Positions 16,294-24,360 of a stretch of DNA of 38,574 bases are shown in pieces. This DNA comes from Natronomonas sp. (lineage in GTDB: Archaea > Halobacteriota > Halobacteria > Halobacteriales > Haloarculaceae). The notes below the pieces were generated by a model. The model was not told where the DNA came from. It saw only the letters and a list, made by a program, of their open reading frames with translations, and did no database searches. Location of the stretch: contig NZ_JAQCNO010000059.1 of assembly GCF_028274965.1 (NCBI RefSeq), forward strand, positions 1 to 38,574, written 5' to 3'. Every line of letters starts with the position of its first letter. Positions within the stretch are counted from its first letter, which is position 1. The position numbers were made by a program, and so were the translations under genes.

Positions 16294-16770
16294 CTACCGG
16301 ATCCCTTCGAGCGATCGGAGCCGCTGTTCGACCGACGGCGGCGCGGCGCTCGGGCCGTCCGAGACGCGGTGGTCACCGATGACGAGCGGCGCCGGGTTCT
16401 CGGCGAGGGCCGTCCGGACGACGCCGCGGTCCTCGTCGGATTCGGGGTCGAGGCCGGCGGTCATCCGGGCGAGCGTCTCAACGGAGACGCCCTCCCCGTA
16501 TGGGACCGTCCGCAGGGACTCGAGCACCGAACGGTGATCGGTCGGCATCGTCATCGCGACGGACGCGTCCGCGAAGTCGTCCTCGACGCCCTCGAGGTAC
16601 GCCCGGATCCGCTCCAACAGCGGGTGCTCGCCGCCGGTGTCGGCGTTGGCGTCGGGGGTCTCCGGGAACGAGACCGACAGCACCCGGCCGCTCGCGGCGC
16701 CGAGTTGAACGTATCGCTGCAGGTAGGGCGACTCGAAGGCGTGGATCCCCCCGTTCGGGTTGGCGTCCAT
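16294..16770 (-). CDS. MGMT-family alkyltransferase-like protein lacking the catalytic cysteine
   Basis: 158 residues from the ATG at 16770, the usual length in haloarchaea. The DNA-binding domain of O6-alkylguanine alkyltransferases is recognisable: VPYGEGVSVETLARMTAGLD, then RTALAENPAPLVIGDHRVSDG. In active enzymes the last motif is PCHRV; here the position is Asp133 (GDHRV), so alkyl transfer to cysteine is not possible. R119 could be the helix-turn-helix arginine finger. This is the pattern of ATL proteins, which bind alkylated bases and flag them for excision repair. Converges with the DUF4350 gene 10 bases away and is divergent from hemB. Confidence 0.85.
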   Translation of the reverse strand: MDANPNGGIHAFESPYLQRYVQLGAASGRVLSVSFPETPDANADTGGEHPLLERIRAYLEGVEDDFADASVAMTMPTDHRSVLESLRTVPYGEGVSVETLARMTAGLDPESDEDRGVVRTALAENPAPLVIGDHRVSDGPSAAPPSVEQRLRSLEGIR

Positions 16771-16867
16771 GCCGGCGCTTCGGGCGGCGGCGGCTTGAAG
16801 ATGTGTGTCGGCGACGGCGATCGGTCGACAACGACGAGCCTTTTGCTCGCGCGCACCCAACGGTGGT

Positions 16868-17848
16868 ATGGACATCACCGATCGCCCGAGGCGACTCAGA
16901 ACCGACGGGGTTCGGGGGTTGGTCAGTGAGACCGACGTGCGGGCCGAGGACCTCATCGCGCCGATCTTCGTCGACGCGACGATCGACGACCGACTCGAGA
17001 TCGAGACGATGCCGGGCCACGAGCGGGTGCCGATCGACGAGAGCGTTGCGCGCACGCGTGAGGTTCTCGACACCGGGGTCGGGGCCGTCATGCTGTTCGG
17101 CATCCCGAACTCGAAGGACGCACGGGGGAGCCGGGCGTGGGCCGAGGACGGCGTCGTCCAGCGGGCCGTGCGGCGGATCACGGCCGAGACCGACGCCTAC
17201 GTCCTGACCGACATCTGTCTCTGTGAGTACACCGACCACGGCCACTGCGGGGTCATCGAGGAAAACGCCGCGACGGATCCGACGGTGACGGTGAAAAACG
17301 ACCCGACGCTCGAACTCATAGAGCGGATCGCCGTGTCCCACGCCGACGCCGGGGCCGAGATGGTCGCCCCCTCGGGGATGATGGACGGGATGGTCGGGGC
17401 GATACGGGGCGCGCTCGACGCGGCCGGTCACCGGAACGTCTCGATCATGTCCTACGGCGCGAAGTACAACTCCGGGTTCTACGGGCCGTTCCGGCACGCC
17501 GCCGACGGCGCGCCGGCCTTCGGCGACCGCCGGCACTACCAGATGGACCCCGCGAACGCCCGCGAGGCGGTTCGGGAGGTCCGCCTCGACGTCGAGCAGG
17601 GAGCCGACGTGCTGATGGTCAAGCCCGCGCTCGCGTACCTCGACATCGTCGCCGCGCTCCGCGGGGCGTTCGATCACCCCGTCGCCGCGTACAACGTCTC
17701 CGGGGAGTACGCGATGGTGCGGGCCGCCGCCGACAGGGGGTGGCTCTCGCTGGAGGAGGTCGCCTACGAGTCGCTGTTGTCGATCAAGCGGGCGGGCGCC
17801 GATCTGATCCTCACGTACTTCGCCGAGGACATCGCCGATCGCCTGTAG
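16868..17848 (+). CDS. hemB: porphobilinogen synthase (delta-aminolevulinic acid dehydratase)
   Basis: 326 residues from the ATG at 16868; an in-frame upstream start (16805) would add an unconserved 21 residues. It condenses two 5-aminolevulinate molecules to porphobilinogen in tetrapyrrole (heme, cobalamin) synthesis. The two Schiff-base lysines are K199 in IMSYGAKYNSGFYGPF and K252 in VLMVKPALAYLD. DICLCEYTDHGHCG gives C117, C119 and C127, the zinc-binding triad, so this is the zinc-dependent class. A CTTTTGC-like AT-rich spot about 26 bases before the ATG may be its promoter. The other tetrapyrrole gene, hemL, lies 2.6 kb downstream on the same strand, separated by amt and an Lrp gene. Confidence 0.96.
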   Translation: MDITDRPRRLRTDGVRGLVSETDVRAEDLIAPIFVDATIDDRLEIETMPGHERVPIDESVARTREVLDTGVGAVMLFGIPNSKDARGSRAWAEDGVVQRAVRRITAETDAYVLTDICLCEYTDHGHCGVIEENAATDPTVTVKNDPTLELIERIAVSHADAGAEMVAPSGMMDGMVGAIRGALDAAGHRNVSIMSYGAKYNSGFYGPFRHAADGAPAFGDRRHYQMDPANAREAVREVRLDVEQGADVLMVKPALAYLDIVAALRGAFDHPVAAYNVSGEYAMVRAAADRGWLSLEEVAYESLLSIKRAGADLILTYFAEDIADRL

Positions 17849-18168
17849 CTTGTAATTGTGACCCGACGCGCGCGAGCCGTTTCGGCCCCGCGTCCGGACA
17901 CAGCGGGGGATCCGGGGCGTACGAACGTCCAGAACCGCCGCCGAAACGCGCGGTACTTCCTGACGATAGACGTCCTTATATTACTATTATCGTTCACCAT
18001 ATCTGACGCCCGTACAATTAGGTCGTATTGAGAGGATCAATGTAAACTCCAACATTTATGTAGGGCTGTTCCATGAGGATATAACGTAATGCAAGCTACG
18101 AACGTAGCGGAAATCGGTCAAAGTATGGACGTTCATGGAAATACGCGTCGCGCGACGGAGGTGTCGGA
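17849..18168 (+). promoter_or_regulatory. 320-base AT-rich intergenic region before the ammonium transporter
   Basis: No convincing gene is seen. The second half is far richer in A/T than the rest of the window, with several TATA-like patches: TTATATTACTATTATC (17975-17990), ACATTTATGT (18052-18061, itself palindromic) and GGATATAACG (18077-18086). A 14-base palindrome follows at 18095. A GGAGGTG Shine-Dalgarno-like sequence sits just before the amt ATG. The region looks like a multi-site, tightly regulated promoter. Confidence 0.6.
18095..18108 (+). promoter_or_regulatory. palindromic candidate operator GCTACG-AA-CGTAGC
   Basis: Perfect 6+6 inverted repeat with a 2-base centre, lying where transcription would start if GGATATAACG is the TATA box. 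The adjacent Lrp-type regulator gene is an obvious candidate ligand. Inference only. Confidence 0.45.
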
Positions 18169-19887
18169 ATGATCGAGACGCTGCCGGTACAGGCCGGTGC
18201 CGAGGCGATGAACGCCGCGATCGAAGAGACGTGGATCCTGACGGTGACGTTCCTGATCTTCTTCATGCACGCCGGCTTCGCGATGCTGGAGGCGGGGCAG
18301 GTGCGCTCGAAGAACGTCGCAAACCAGCTCACGAAGAACATGCTGACGTGGGCCGTCGGCGTCACGGTGTTTTTCGTCATCGGAACCGGCATCGAGGCGG
18401 TCGCGTCCGGCGGTAGCTTCGGCGCGGGCATGGCGGCCGGCGGCGGCGATTACGTCAACTGGCTCTACGGCGCCGTCTTCGCGATGACCGCGGCGACGAT
18501 CGTCTCCGGGGCCGTCGCGGGGCGGGCAAAGCTTCGTGCGTACATCACCTACACGTTCCTCCTGGCGGCCGTGATCTACCCGGTTATAACGGCCTTCACC
18601 TGGAGTTCGGGCGTGTACCCCGTCGGCGTGGAGGCGGGGACGACGCCGGGCACGACCGGCCTCGTCGAGCGGCTCGTCGGCACCGCCTTCGCCGACTTCG
18701 CCGGCGGCATGATCGTCCACGCCATGGGCGGCATCGCCGGGCTCACCGCCGCGGCCATCCTGGGTCCGCGGATGGACCGCTACGACACCGACGGCTCGGT
18801 AAACATCATCCCCGGTCACTCGATGACGTTCGCGGTGCTCGGGACGCTCATGCTCTGTTTCGGCTGGTACGGGTTCAACGTCGGCACCGCGGGGGCCTTC
18901 GACATCGGCGGCGCGGGCGTGGACACGCTCGGACAGGTCGCCATGACCACGACGGTCGCGATGGGCATGGGCGCGATCGGCTCCGCGGCCGTCTCGCTTT
19001 TCAGGTCCGGGAAGGTCGACACGCTCTACACCGCAAACGGGATGCTCGCCGGGCTGGCCGCCATCACGGCGATCCCGAACTCGACGACCTGGTGGGGCGC
19101 GTTCGTCGTCGGCATCCTCGCGGGCGTCCAGTTGCCGATCGTGTTCAGCTTCGTCTCGAACCGGCTCCGGATCGACGACGTCTGTGCGGTCTTTCCCGTC
19201 CACGGTAGCGCGGGCATCCTCGGCGTGCTCCTGATGCCGTTCGTCGCGCTGCCCGGCGCGGTCGATTCGGTCGTCAACCAGTTCATCGCCCAGGTGGTCG
19301 GCGTCGTCATCATCGGCGGGTGGACGCTCACCGCGACCGCCGTCATCTGGTACGTGTTCAAGATGGCGGGACAGGCGCGCGTCTCCCCGGACCACGAGCG
19401 CGACGGGCTTGATGTCTCCGAGCACGGCGTCGACACGTACCCCGAGTTCGGCGACAGGGACGCCATCGCGACCGACGGCGGCCACGGCTCCACGTCGGAC
19501 GACGACGACATCATCCGCACCGACGGCGGCCGGCCGAACGGCGACGAGATCAGGATGGTGATGGCCTTCGTCCGCCCGGACAAGCTCTCGGAGATCAAGG
19601 AGGGCCTCGCCGAGATCGGCGCGCCATCGCTGACCGTCACGAACGTCTCCGGGCGCGGCTCACAGCCCGCCAAAACCGGACAGTGGCGCGGCGAGGAGTA
19701 CAGCGTCGACCTCCACCAGAAGGTCAAAATCGAGTGCGTCGTCAACGACATCCCGGCCGGCGACGTCGCCGAGGCGATAAGCGAGGCGGCGAAGACCGGC
19801 GAGCCGGGCGACGGGAAGGTGTTCGTCCTCCCGGTCGAGGAGGCATACCAGATCCGAACCGGCGAGGTCGGCCCCGACGCGGTCTGA
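18169..19887 (+). CDS. amt: ammonium transporter (Amt) fused to a P-II signal protein domain
   Basis: 572 residues. The ATG at 18169 follows GGAGGTG at ideal spacing. Residues 1-405 form an eleven-helix Amt: [11 protein letters not shown] near residue 40, the twin pore histidines H184 ([12 protein letters not shown]) and H345 (FPVHGSAGI), and the Amt cytoplasmic tail [11 protein letters not shown] (417-427). An acidic Gly/Asp/His linker (428-458) leads to a complete P-II (GlnB/GlnK) domain at 460-572. That domain has [19 protein letters not shown], the T-loop GRGSQ...QWRGEEYSV with Tyr511, and the C-terminal [17 protein letters not shown]. In most archaea GlnK is a separate protein that plugs Amt; here the regulator is tethered. 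Likely operon with the Lrp gene 1 base downstream. Confidence 0.94.
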   Translation: MIETLPVQAGAEAMNAAIEETWILTVTFLIFFMHAGFAMLEAGQVRSKNVANQLTKNMLTWAVGVTVFFVIGTGIEAVASGGSFGAGMAAGGGDYVNWLYGAVFAMTAATIVSGAVAGRAKLRAYITYTFLLAAVIYPVITAFTWSSGVYPVGVEAGTTPGTTGLVERLVGTAFADFAGGMIVHAMGGIAGLTAAAILGPRMDRYDTDGSVNIIPGHSMTFAVLGTLMLCFGWYGFNVGTAGAFDIGGAGVDTLGQVAMTTTVAMGMGAIGSAAVSLFRSGKVDTLYTANGMLAGLAAITAIPNSTTWWGAFVVGILAGVQLPIVFSFVSNRLRIDDVCAVFPVHGSAGILGVLLMPFVALPGAVDSVVNQFIAQVVGVVIIGGWTLTATAVIWYVFKMAGQARVSPDHERDGLDVSEHGVDTYPEFGDRDAIATDGGHGSTSDDDDIIRTDGGRPNGDEIRMVMAFVRPDKLSEIKEGLAEIGAPSLTVTNVSGRGSQPAKTGQWRGEEYSVDLHQKVKIECVVNDIPAGDVAEAISEAAKTGEPGDGKVFVLPVEEAYQIRTGEVGPDAV

Positions 19888-19888
19888 G

Positions 19889-20341
19889 ATGTCGGCGACG
19901 AAGCCGATAGACGAACAGCTCGTCGCGGCGCTGTGTCGCGACGGTCGCGCCGATGTCCGCGACGTCGCGGCGACGGTCGACGCGGTCCCGACGACAGTGC
20001 AAAAACGCCTGCGGGCGCTGAGAGAGCGCGGGGTGATAGACGGGTACGCCCCGGCGATCGACTACGGCCGACTCGGGTACGAGACGGTCGTCTTCCGGCT
20101 GGAGGTCGGGCTCGGCGCGGTCGACGACGTGACGGCGCGGCTCCGCGAGCGGACGGCGTTCGTCACCGTCTACCAGATGAGCGACTCCGAGACCGTCTTC
20201 GCGATCGGGAAGTTCGGAACCGAAGGCGCCGTCGCGTCGTGTCTGTGCGACCTCCACGACGACGACGACGTTCAGGGGGTCGAAACGGACCGGGTGGTGT
20301 CGGTCCACTGCGAGAACCGATCGCCGCTCGTCGACGGCTGA
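19889..20341 (+). CDS. Lrp/AsnC family transcriptional regulator
   Basis: 150 residues, the usual size. The N-terminal winged helix-turn-helix reads LVAALCRDGRADVRDVAATV and TTVQKRLRALRERGVIDGY. The C-terminal half is a RAM-type ligand domain (AIDYGRLGYETVVFRLEVGL, VYQMSDSETVFAIGKFG). The ATG begins 1 base after the amt stop (TGAG-ATG), so it is co-transcribed with the transporter. It may control the amt promoter and its palindrome in response to an amino acid or nitrogen signal. Its ligand cannot be predicted. Confidence 0.9.
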   Translation: MSATKPIDEQLVAALCRDGRADVRDVAATVDAVPTTVQKRLRALRERGVIDGYAPAIDYGRLGYETVVFRLEVGLGAVDDVTARLRERTAFVTVYQMSDSETVFAIGKFGTEGAVASCLCDLHDDDDVQGVETDRVVSVHCENRSPLVDG

Positions 20342-20487
20342 GGCGGGGCGTCGACAACTGAGACGGGTGGAAACCGGGGGTCTGGGTTGGGGACGCACCC
20401 ACCGCACCCGCGCTGGGCGCGGATCGCCGGCTGTCGACGCCGGCGGGGACAACAACGCATTTGCGGGCGGAACGAGTACCGGAAGTC

Positions 20488-21828
20488 ATGAACCACGAAG
20501 CGTCACGCTCGCTGTACGACCGGGCGTTGTCCGTCATGCCTGGCGGCGTCAACTCCGCCGTCAGAGCCGCCCCTCAGCCGTATCCGGTGTTCGTCGAGCG
20601 CGGCGAGGGCGGACACGTCGTCGACGCCGACGGCAACCGCTACGTCGATTGGATCTGCGGGCTCGGACCGCTCTTGCTCGGTCACGACACCCCCGAAGAG
20701 GTCGCGGCCGCGGTCCAATCGCGGGCCGCCGAGGGGCCGATGTACGGGATGCCCTCCGAGATCGAGGTCGAACACGCCGAGTTCGTCAGCCGACACGTCC
20801 CGAGCGTCGAGATGATCCGGTTCGTCAACAGCGGCACCGAGGCGACGGTGTCGGCCTGCCGGCTGGCGCGCGCGGTCACCGGGCGGGACAAGGTCCTCGT
20901 CATGCAGGGCGGGTACCACGGCGCACAGGAGTCGACGCTCGTCGAGGGCGACGCCGAGGACGCGAGCCCCTCGAGCGCCGGGATCCCACAGAGCTTCGCC
21001 GAGCACACGGTTCCGGTGCCGTTCAACAACGTCGAGGCCGTCGAGACGGCCTTCGAGAAACACGGCGACGACATCGCCTGCGTCCTCGTCGAACCGGTGC
21101 AGGCGAACATGGGCATCGTCTACCCGGTCGAGGGGTACCACGACGCGCTGCGGGACCTCTGTGACGAGTACGGCTCGCTTTTGATCTTCGACGAGGTCAT
21201 CACCGGCTTCCGCGTCGGGGGGCTCGGCTGTGCGCAAAGCGAGTTCGGCGTCGAGCCGGACATCACGACCTTCGGGAAGATCATCGGCGGGGGGTTCCCG
21301 GTCGGCGCGATCGGCGGCAAGACGGAGTACATCGAGCAGTTCACGCCGACGGGCGAGGTGTTCCAGGCGGGGACGTTCTCCGGGCACCCGGTGACGATGG
21401 CCGCCGGGCTCGAGACGCTGAAGTACTGCGCGGAACACGACGTCTACGAGCACGTCAACGGGCTGGCCGAGCGCCTCCGCGAGGGGCTCTCGGAGATCGT
21501 CGCGGACCGCGCCCCGGGGTACACCGTCGTCGGCTCGGACTCGTTTTTCAAACTCGTCTTCACCCGCGCCGACGGACCGCCCCAAGGCGGGCCCTGTCGG
21601 AACGGCTGCCGGCAGGACCCGGGCTGTGAGCGATACGGGGAGTGTCCGAAACGCGGCACCGACCTCGACCGCGCCGAGACCGAGCGGTACGCGCGGCTGT
21701 TCCGCCCGGAGATGCGCGAGCGGGGGATACTGCTCTCACAGAACCAGTTCGAGTCGAACTTCGTCTCCTACGGCCACACCGAGGCGGACGTCGAGGAGAC
21801 GCTCGAGGCGTACAAACACGCGCTCTGA
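20488..21828 (+). CDS. hemL: glutamate-1-semialdehyde 2,1-aminomutase with cysteine-rich insert
   Basis: 446 residues from the ATG at 20488. PLP-dependent enzyme converting glutamate-1-semialdehyde to 5-aminolevulinate, the C5 entry of tetrapyrrole synthesis that feeds HemB. Landmarks are [43 protein letters not shown] and the PLP lysine K264 in [17 protein letters not shown]. Between residues about 361 and 397 there is an added segment with C370, C374, C380 and C386 (CRNGC...CERYGEC). The bacterial enzyme lacks it. I recall similar cysteine-rich segments in other haloarchaeal HemL proteins. It looks like a small metal site. AT-rich GCATTTGC about 30 bases upstream may be the promoter. Confidence 0.95.
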   Translation: MNHEASRSLYDRALSVMPGGVNSAVRAAPQPYPVFVERGEGGHVVDADGNRYVDWICGLGPLLLGHDTPEEVAAAVQSRAAEGPMYGMPSEIEVEHAEFVSRHVPSVEMIRFVNSGTEATVSACRLARAVTGRDKVLVMQGGYHGAQESTLVEGDAEDASPSSAGIPQSFAEHTVPVPFNNVEAVETAFEKHGDDIACVLVEPVQANMGIVYPVEGYHDALRDLCDEYGSLLIFDEVITGFRVGGLGCAQSEFGVEPDITTFGKIIGGGFPVGAIGGKTEYIEQFTPTGEVFQAGTFSGHPVTMAAGLETLKYCAEHDVYEHVNGLAERLREGLSEIVADRAPGYTVVGSDSFFKLVFTRADGPPQGGPCRNGCRQDPGCERYGECPKRGTDLDRAETERYARLFRPEMRERGILLSQNQFESNFVSYGHTEADVEETLEAYKHAL

Positions 21829-21842
21829 GGGATCGCTCGGGC

Positions 21843-22091
21843 TCAGGCTCCGTACGTCTCCTCGAGGAACGCGACGATGTCGTCGGACTCCGGCATCCCG
21901 TGGACGTCGTGTTCCTCGTCGATGATGACGGGCACGCCGGTCTGGCCGCTTACCTCCTCGACTTCGGTCCGCTCGCCGTGGGCGCGCGGCACCTCGATGC
22001 TGTCGTACTCGAGGCCGAGCTCGTCGAGTTTGTCGATGACCTTCGCGCAGTACGGGCAGCCGGGGAGTTCGTACAGTGTGATATTCGACAT
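21843..22091 (-). CDS. glutaredoxin-like protein with CPYC active site
   Basis: 82 residues from the ATG at 22091; an alternative ATG at 22100 adds three residues. The start at 22091 is favoured because a TATA-like CTTTAGG (22112-22118) then lies about 24-27 bases upstream. Small thioredoxin-fold protein: ITLYELPGCPYCAKVIDKL with C12-P-Y-C15, and the cis-proline motif TGVPVIIDE. It probably reduces disulfides or mixed disulfides with a low-molecular thiol (gamma-glutamylcysteine is the haloarchaeal thiol). It also resembles the N-terminal part of GST-like proteins. Confidence 0.9.
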   Translation of the reverse strand: MSNITLYELPGCPYCAKVIDKLDELGLEYDSIEVPRAHGERTEVEEVSGQTGVPVIIDEEHDVHGMPESDDIVAFLEETYGA

Positions 22092-22111
22092 CACCCCCAT
22101 GTAGGCGTGCG

Positions 22112-22118
22112 AACCTAA
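22112..22118 (-). promoter_or_regulatory. TATA-like box of the glutaredoxin gene
   Basis: Reverse strand CTTTAGG, about 24-27 bases before the ATG at 22091. It decides between the two possible start codons. Confidence 0.4.
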
Positions 22119-22148
22119 AGAGCGCGGCGGTGTCGTGTCCGGGCGGCG

Positions 22149-23600
22149 TCAACCCGACGCGTCGGCCGGGTCGGAGGCGGCCGCCACGCCCGAGGCGTCC
22201 GAGACGGCCGCGGGCCCGTACACGTCCCCGAGTGCGGCCTCCGTCGGGGCCTTGATCACCGTGACGGCGTTGTCCTCGCGCTCGATGCGGACGACGCCCC
22301 GGAATCGATCGGTGCGATCGAACGCCCAGACGGTGGCGTCGCCGCGGACGCGTCGCTCGCCGTTCCAGTGGGCGGCGACCTCGGCGTAGCCCTCGGCGAA
22401 GGCGGTCGCGTTCGCCCGGTCGTTGAACGTCACGTTCCAGACGTAGGCCGTCTCGCCGTCCCGCTCGTACGCGTGGAGGCGATCGCCGTACCAGCCGGTG
22501 GTGTACTCGACGTCGTAGGTGTACCGCCCCCGGGCGTCGGCGCGGAACTGCTCGCGTCCGATGACGCCCGGCGAGTCGCCGGCGTAGGCCGTGTAGGCGA
22601 ACATCGACGCCAGGCCGGCCTGACCGACCGTCGCGGCGTCGGCGCCCCCCTCAACGGTGACGCGTTCCCACCCCGGTCCGCTCCGGTCGTCGAGCGTCGC
22701 CTCGCCGTAGGCGTCGGTGCCGTAGGTCCCGGGCGCGATGATCGCCGCGCTCGAGGAGGGGACGTCGTCGTACGCCCGGTCGATGGCCGCCCACCCGCCC
22801 CGGTCGCGGTGGTACTCGACGAACCCCGGACCCTCCGCGTACGGGAAGAAGCCGAGGAAGTACACGCCCCAGTGGAACTCCGAGGGGAGCGCACTCCCGC
22901 CCGTTTCGGCGCCGAAACACTGCCACTCGCCGCGCCGGCAGTTCCGCCGGTAGGCGCGCTCGACGACGGTCGCGTCGCCCTCGATGAGGCCGTTGCGGGC
23001 GTTGATCGAATCGAGCGTCGAGGCGTCGGAGGCGAGCCCGAAACGCTGGTCTTGCAGCGCGTGGAGCAACTCGTGGGCGAGCGTGGTCTCGCCGTTCAGC
23101 GTCGCCGGATCGCTGCCGCTGACGACGACGATCCGATCCTCGGCGGGCTGATAGAAGCCGAGCACGACGCCGCCCCGGTTGGCCCGTCGCGCGTCGGCGG
23201 CGTCCTCGTCGGGGCCGACGAGAAACAGCGCCTCGTGTTGGGCGTTGTCGAGCGCGCGGCGGTCCGGACCCGGGGGGCTCCAGACGCCGTCGATCTCCTC
23301 GCGGAACGTCTCCCGGGAGACGACCTCAACTTCGACGTCGCTCTCGAAGCGGAGCCCCCGTAGCAGTTGGACGCGGGCCATCGCGCGGGAGACGACGGCC
23401 TCGGTCTCGGCGGCCGACAGCCCGTCCTCGGCGTCGATCGCGAAGGTGTCGTTGTGCCAGTACCCGTCGTAGTAGCCGAGCGGATCGCCCCCGGAGGGCG
23501 CCGATCGCTCGGGGGCGTCGGCGGGGCCGTAGCCGACCGTACAGCCGGCGAGCACGAGCACGGCGGCGAACGCGAGCGCCGCCGTCGGCCGTCGCGTCAT
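22149..23600 (-). CDS. Hvo_1808-type surface lipoprotein with gluzincin-like HExxH motif
   Basis: 483 residues from the ATG at 23600. An N-terminal hydrophobic segment ending in LAGC (Cys20) marks a lipoprotein. The middle carries TTLAHELLHALQDQRF (H176, E177, H180), followed 27 residues later by GLIEGDA (E207), the arrangement of a gluzincin zinc peptidase. The rest (HWGVYFLGFFPYAEGPGFVE, AAIIAPGTYGTDAYGEATLD) is unrecognised beyond resemblance, from memory, to the haloarchaeal Hvo_1808-type surface family. Its substrate is unknown. It probably acts outside the membrane. A TATA-like GCTTTTGTC lies 24-30 bases upstream. A longer upstream frame exists but is not supported. Confidence 0.82.
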   Translation of the reverse strand: MTRRPTAALAFAAVLVLAGCTVGYGPADAPERSAPSGGDPLGYYDGYWHNDTFAIDAEDGLSAAETEAVVSRAMARVQLLRGLRFESDVEVEVVSRETFREEIDGVWSPPGPDRRALDNAQHEALFLVGPDEDAADARRANRGGVVLGFYQPAEDRIVVVSGSDPATLNGETTLAHELLHALQDQRFGLASDASTLDSINARNGLIEGDATVVERAYRRNCRRGEWQCFGAETGGSALPSEFHWGVYFLGFFPYAEGPGFVEYHRDRGGWAAIDRAYDDVPSSSAAIIAPGTYGTDAYGEATLDDRSGPGWERVTVEGGADAATVGQAGLASMFAYTAYAGDSPGVIGREQFRADARGRYTYDVEYTTGWYGDRLHAYERDGETAYVWNVTFNDRANATAFAEGYAEVAAHWNGERRVRGDATVWAFDRTDRFRGVVRIEREDNAVTVIKAPTEAALGDVYGPAAVSDASGVAAASDPADASG

Positions 23601-23622
23601 TGGCGTCCGTGAGGGCCGCACC

Positions 23623-23631
23623 GACAAAAGC
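23623..23631 (-). promoter_or_regulatory. TATA-like box of the HExxH lipoprotein gene
   Basis: Reverse strand GCTTTTGTC, centred about 27 bases before the ATG at 23600. Confidence 0.4.
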
Positions 23632-23714
23632 ACACGGCACGCGCGGGCCGACGGGATTCTCCGGGGTCGGGACCGCGGCGCAAACGGTTTGATCGCCACG
23701 GCCGAACGCCCGGT

Positions 23715-24287
23715 ATGCGACTCGATCCGAACGACACCGCGGTCGTCGTCGTCGACATGCAGAACGGGTTCTGTCACCCCGAGGGATCGCTGTACGCGCC
23801 CGAGAGCGAGGCCGCGATCGGTCCCTGCGCGGAGGTCGTCGCCGACGCTCGGGAGGCCGGCGCGTCGGTCGTGTTCACCCGCGACGTCCACCCCCCGGAG
23901 CAGTTCGAGGACGCGCACTACTACGACGAGTTCGATCGGTGGGGCGAACACGTCCTCGAGGGCTCGTGGGAGGCGGCGTTAGTCGAGGAGCTCGACGTGC
24001 GCGAGTCGGATCTCGTCGTCGTCAAACACACCTACGACGCCTTCTACCGGACCGAACTGGAGGGGTACCTCGAGAGCCACGGGATCGACGACCTCGTGAT
24101 CTGCGGGACGCTCGCGAACGTCTGTGTGCTTCATACCGCCGGCTCGGCGGGGCTGCGGGACTACCGGCCGATCCTCCTCGAGGACGCCGTTGGGTCCATC
24201 GAGGACGGACACCGCGAGTACGCCCTCGAACACGCCGAGTGGCTCTTCGGCGAGACCGCGCCGCGCTCGGAGATCGAGTTCGCGTAG
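23715..24287 (+). CDS. isochorismatase-fold cysteine hydrolase, probable nicotinamidase
   Basis: 190 residues. The catalytic triad of the family is complete: D14 in VVVVDMQNGF, K104 in VVVKHTYDAF and C137 in GTLANVCVLHTA. TRDVHP (D57, H59) fits the metal-binding region of nicotinamidases, which turn nicotinamide into nicotinate for NAD salvage. A link to nadM in the same window is suggestive but the genes are 22 kb apart. Other amidase or isochorismatase activities of the fold cannot be excluded. It is a single gene, followed by aspS on the same strand after a 73-base gap. Confidence 0.85.
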   Translation: MRLDPNDTAVVVVDMQNGFCHPEGSLYAPESEAAIGPCAEVVADAREAGASVVFTRDVHPPEQFEDAHYYDEFDRWGEHVLEGSWEAALVEELDVRESDLVVVKHTYDAFYRTELEGYLESHGIDDLVICGTLANVCVLHTAGSAGLRDYRPILLEDAVGSIEDGHREYALEHAEWLFGETAPRSEIEFA

Positions 24288-24329
24288 GCGTCCGCGGGGG
24301 CGTCGGAGCGACTCCGCGCCGTTTCCCCG

Positions 24330-24337
24330 TATTTAAG
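24330..24337 (+). promoter_or_regulatory. TATA-like box of aspS
   Basis: TATTTAAG, centred 28 bases before the ATG at 24361. This is a near-consensus haloarchaeal box and implies a leaderless transcript. Confidence 0.65.
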
Positions 24338-24360
24338 TCCGCCCGACGAGAACCCGACGT

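Noticed and set aside
16805-16867. Upstream in-frame start of hemB
   Set aside because: Adds residues that do not look like HemB; the ATG at 16868 gives the usual N-terminus.
22149-23951. Longer start for the HExxH lipoprotein
   Set aside because: It would bury the lipoprotein signal and overlap the divergent hydrolase gene.
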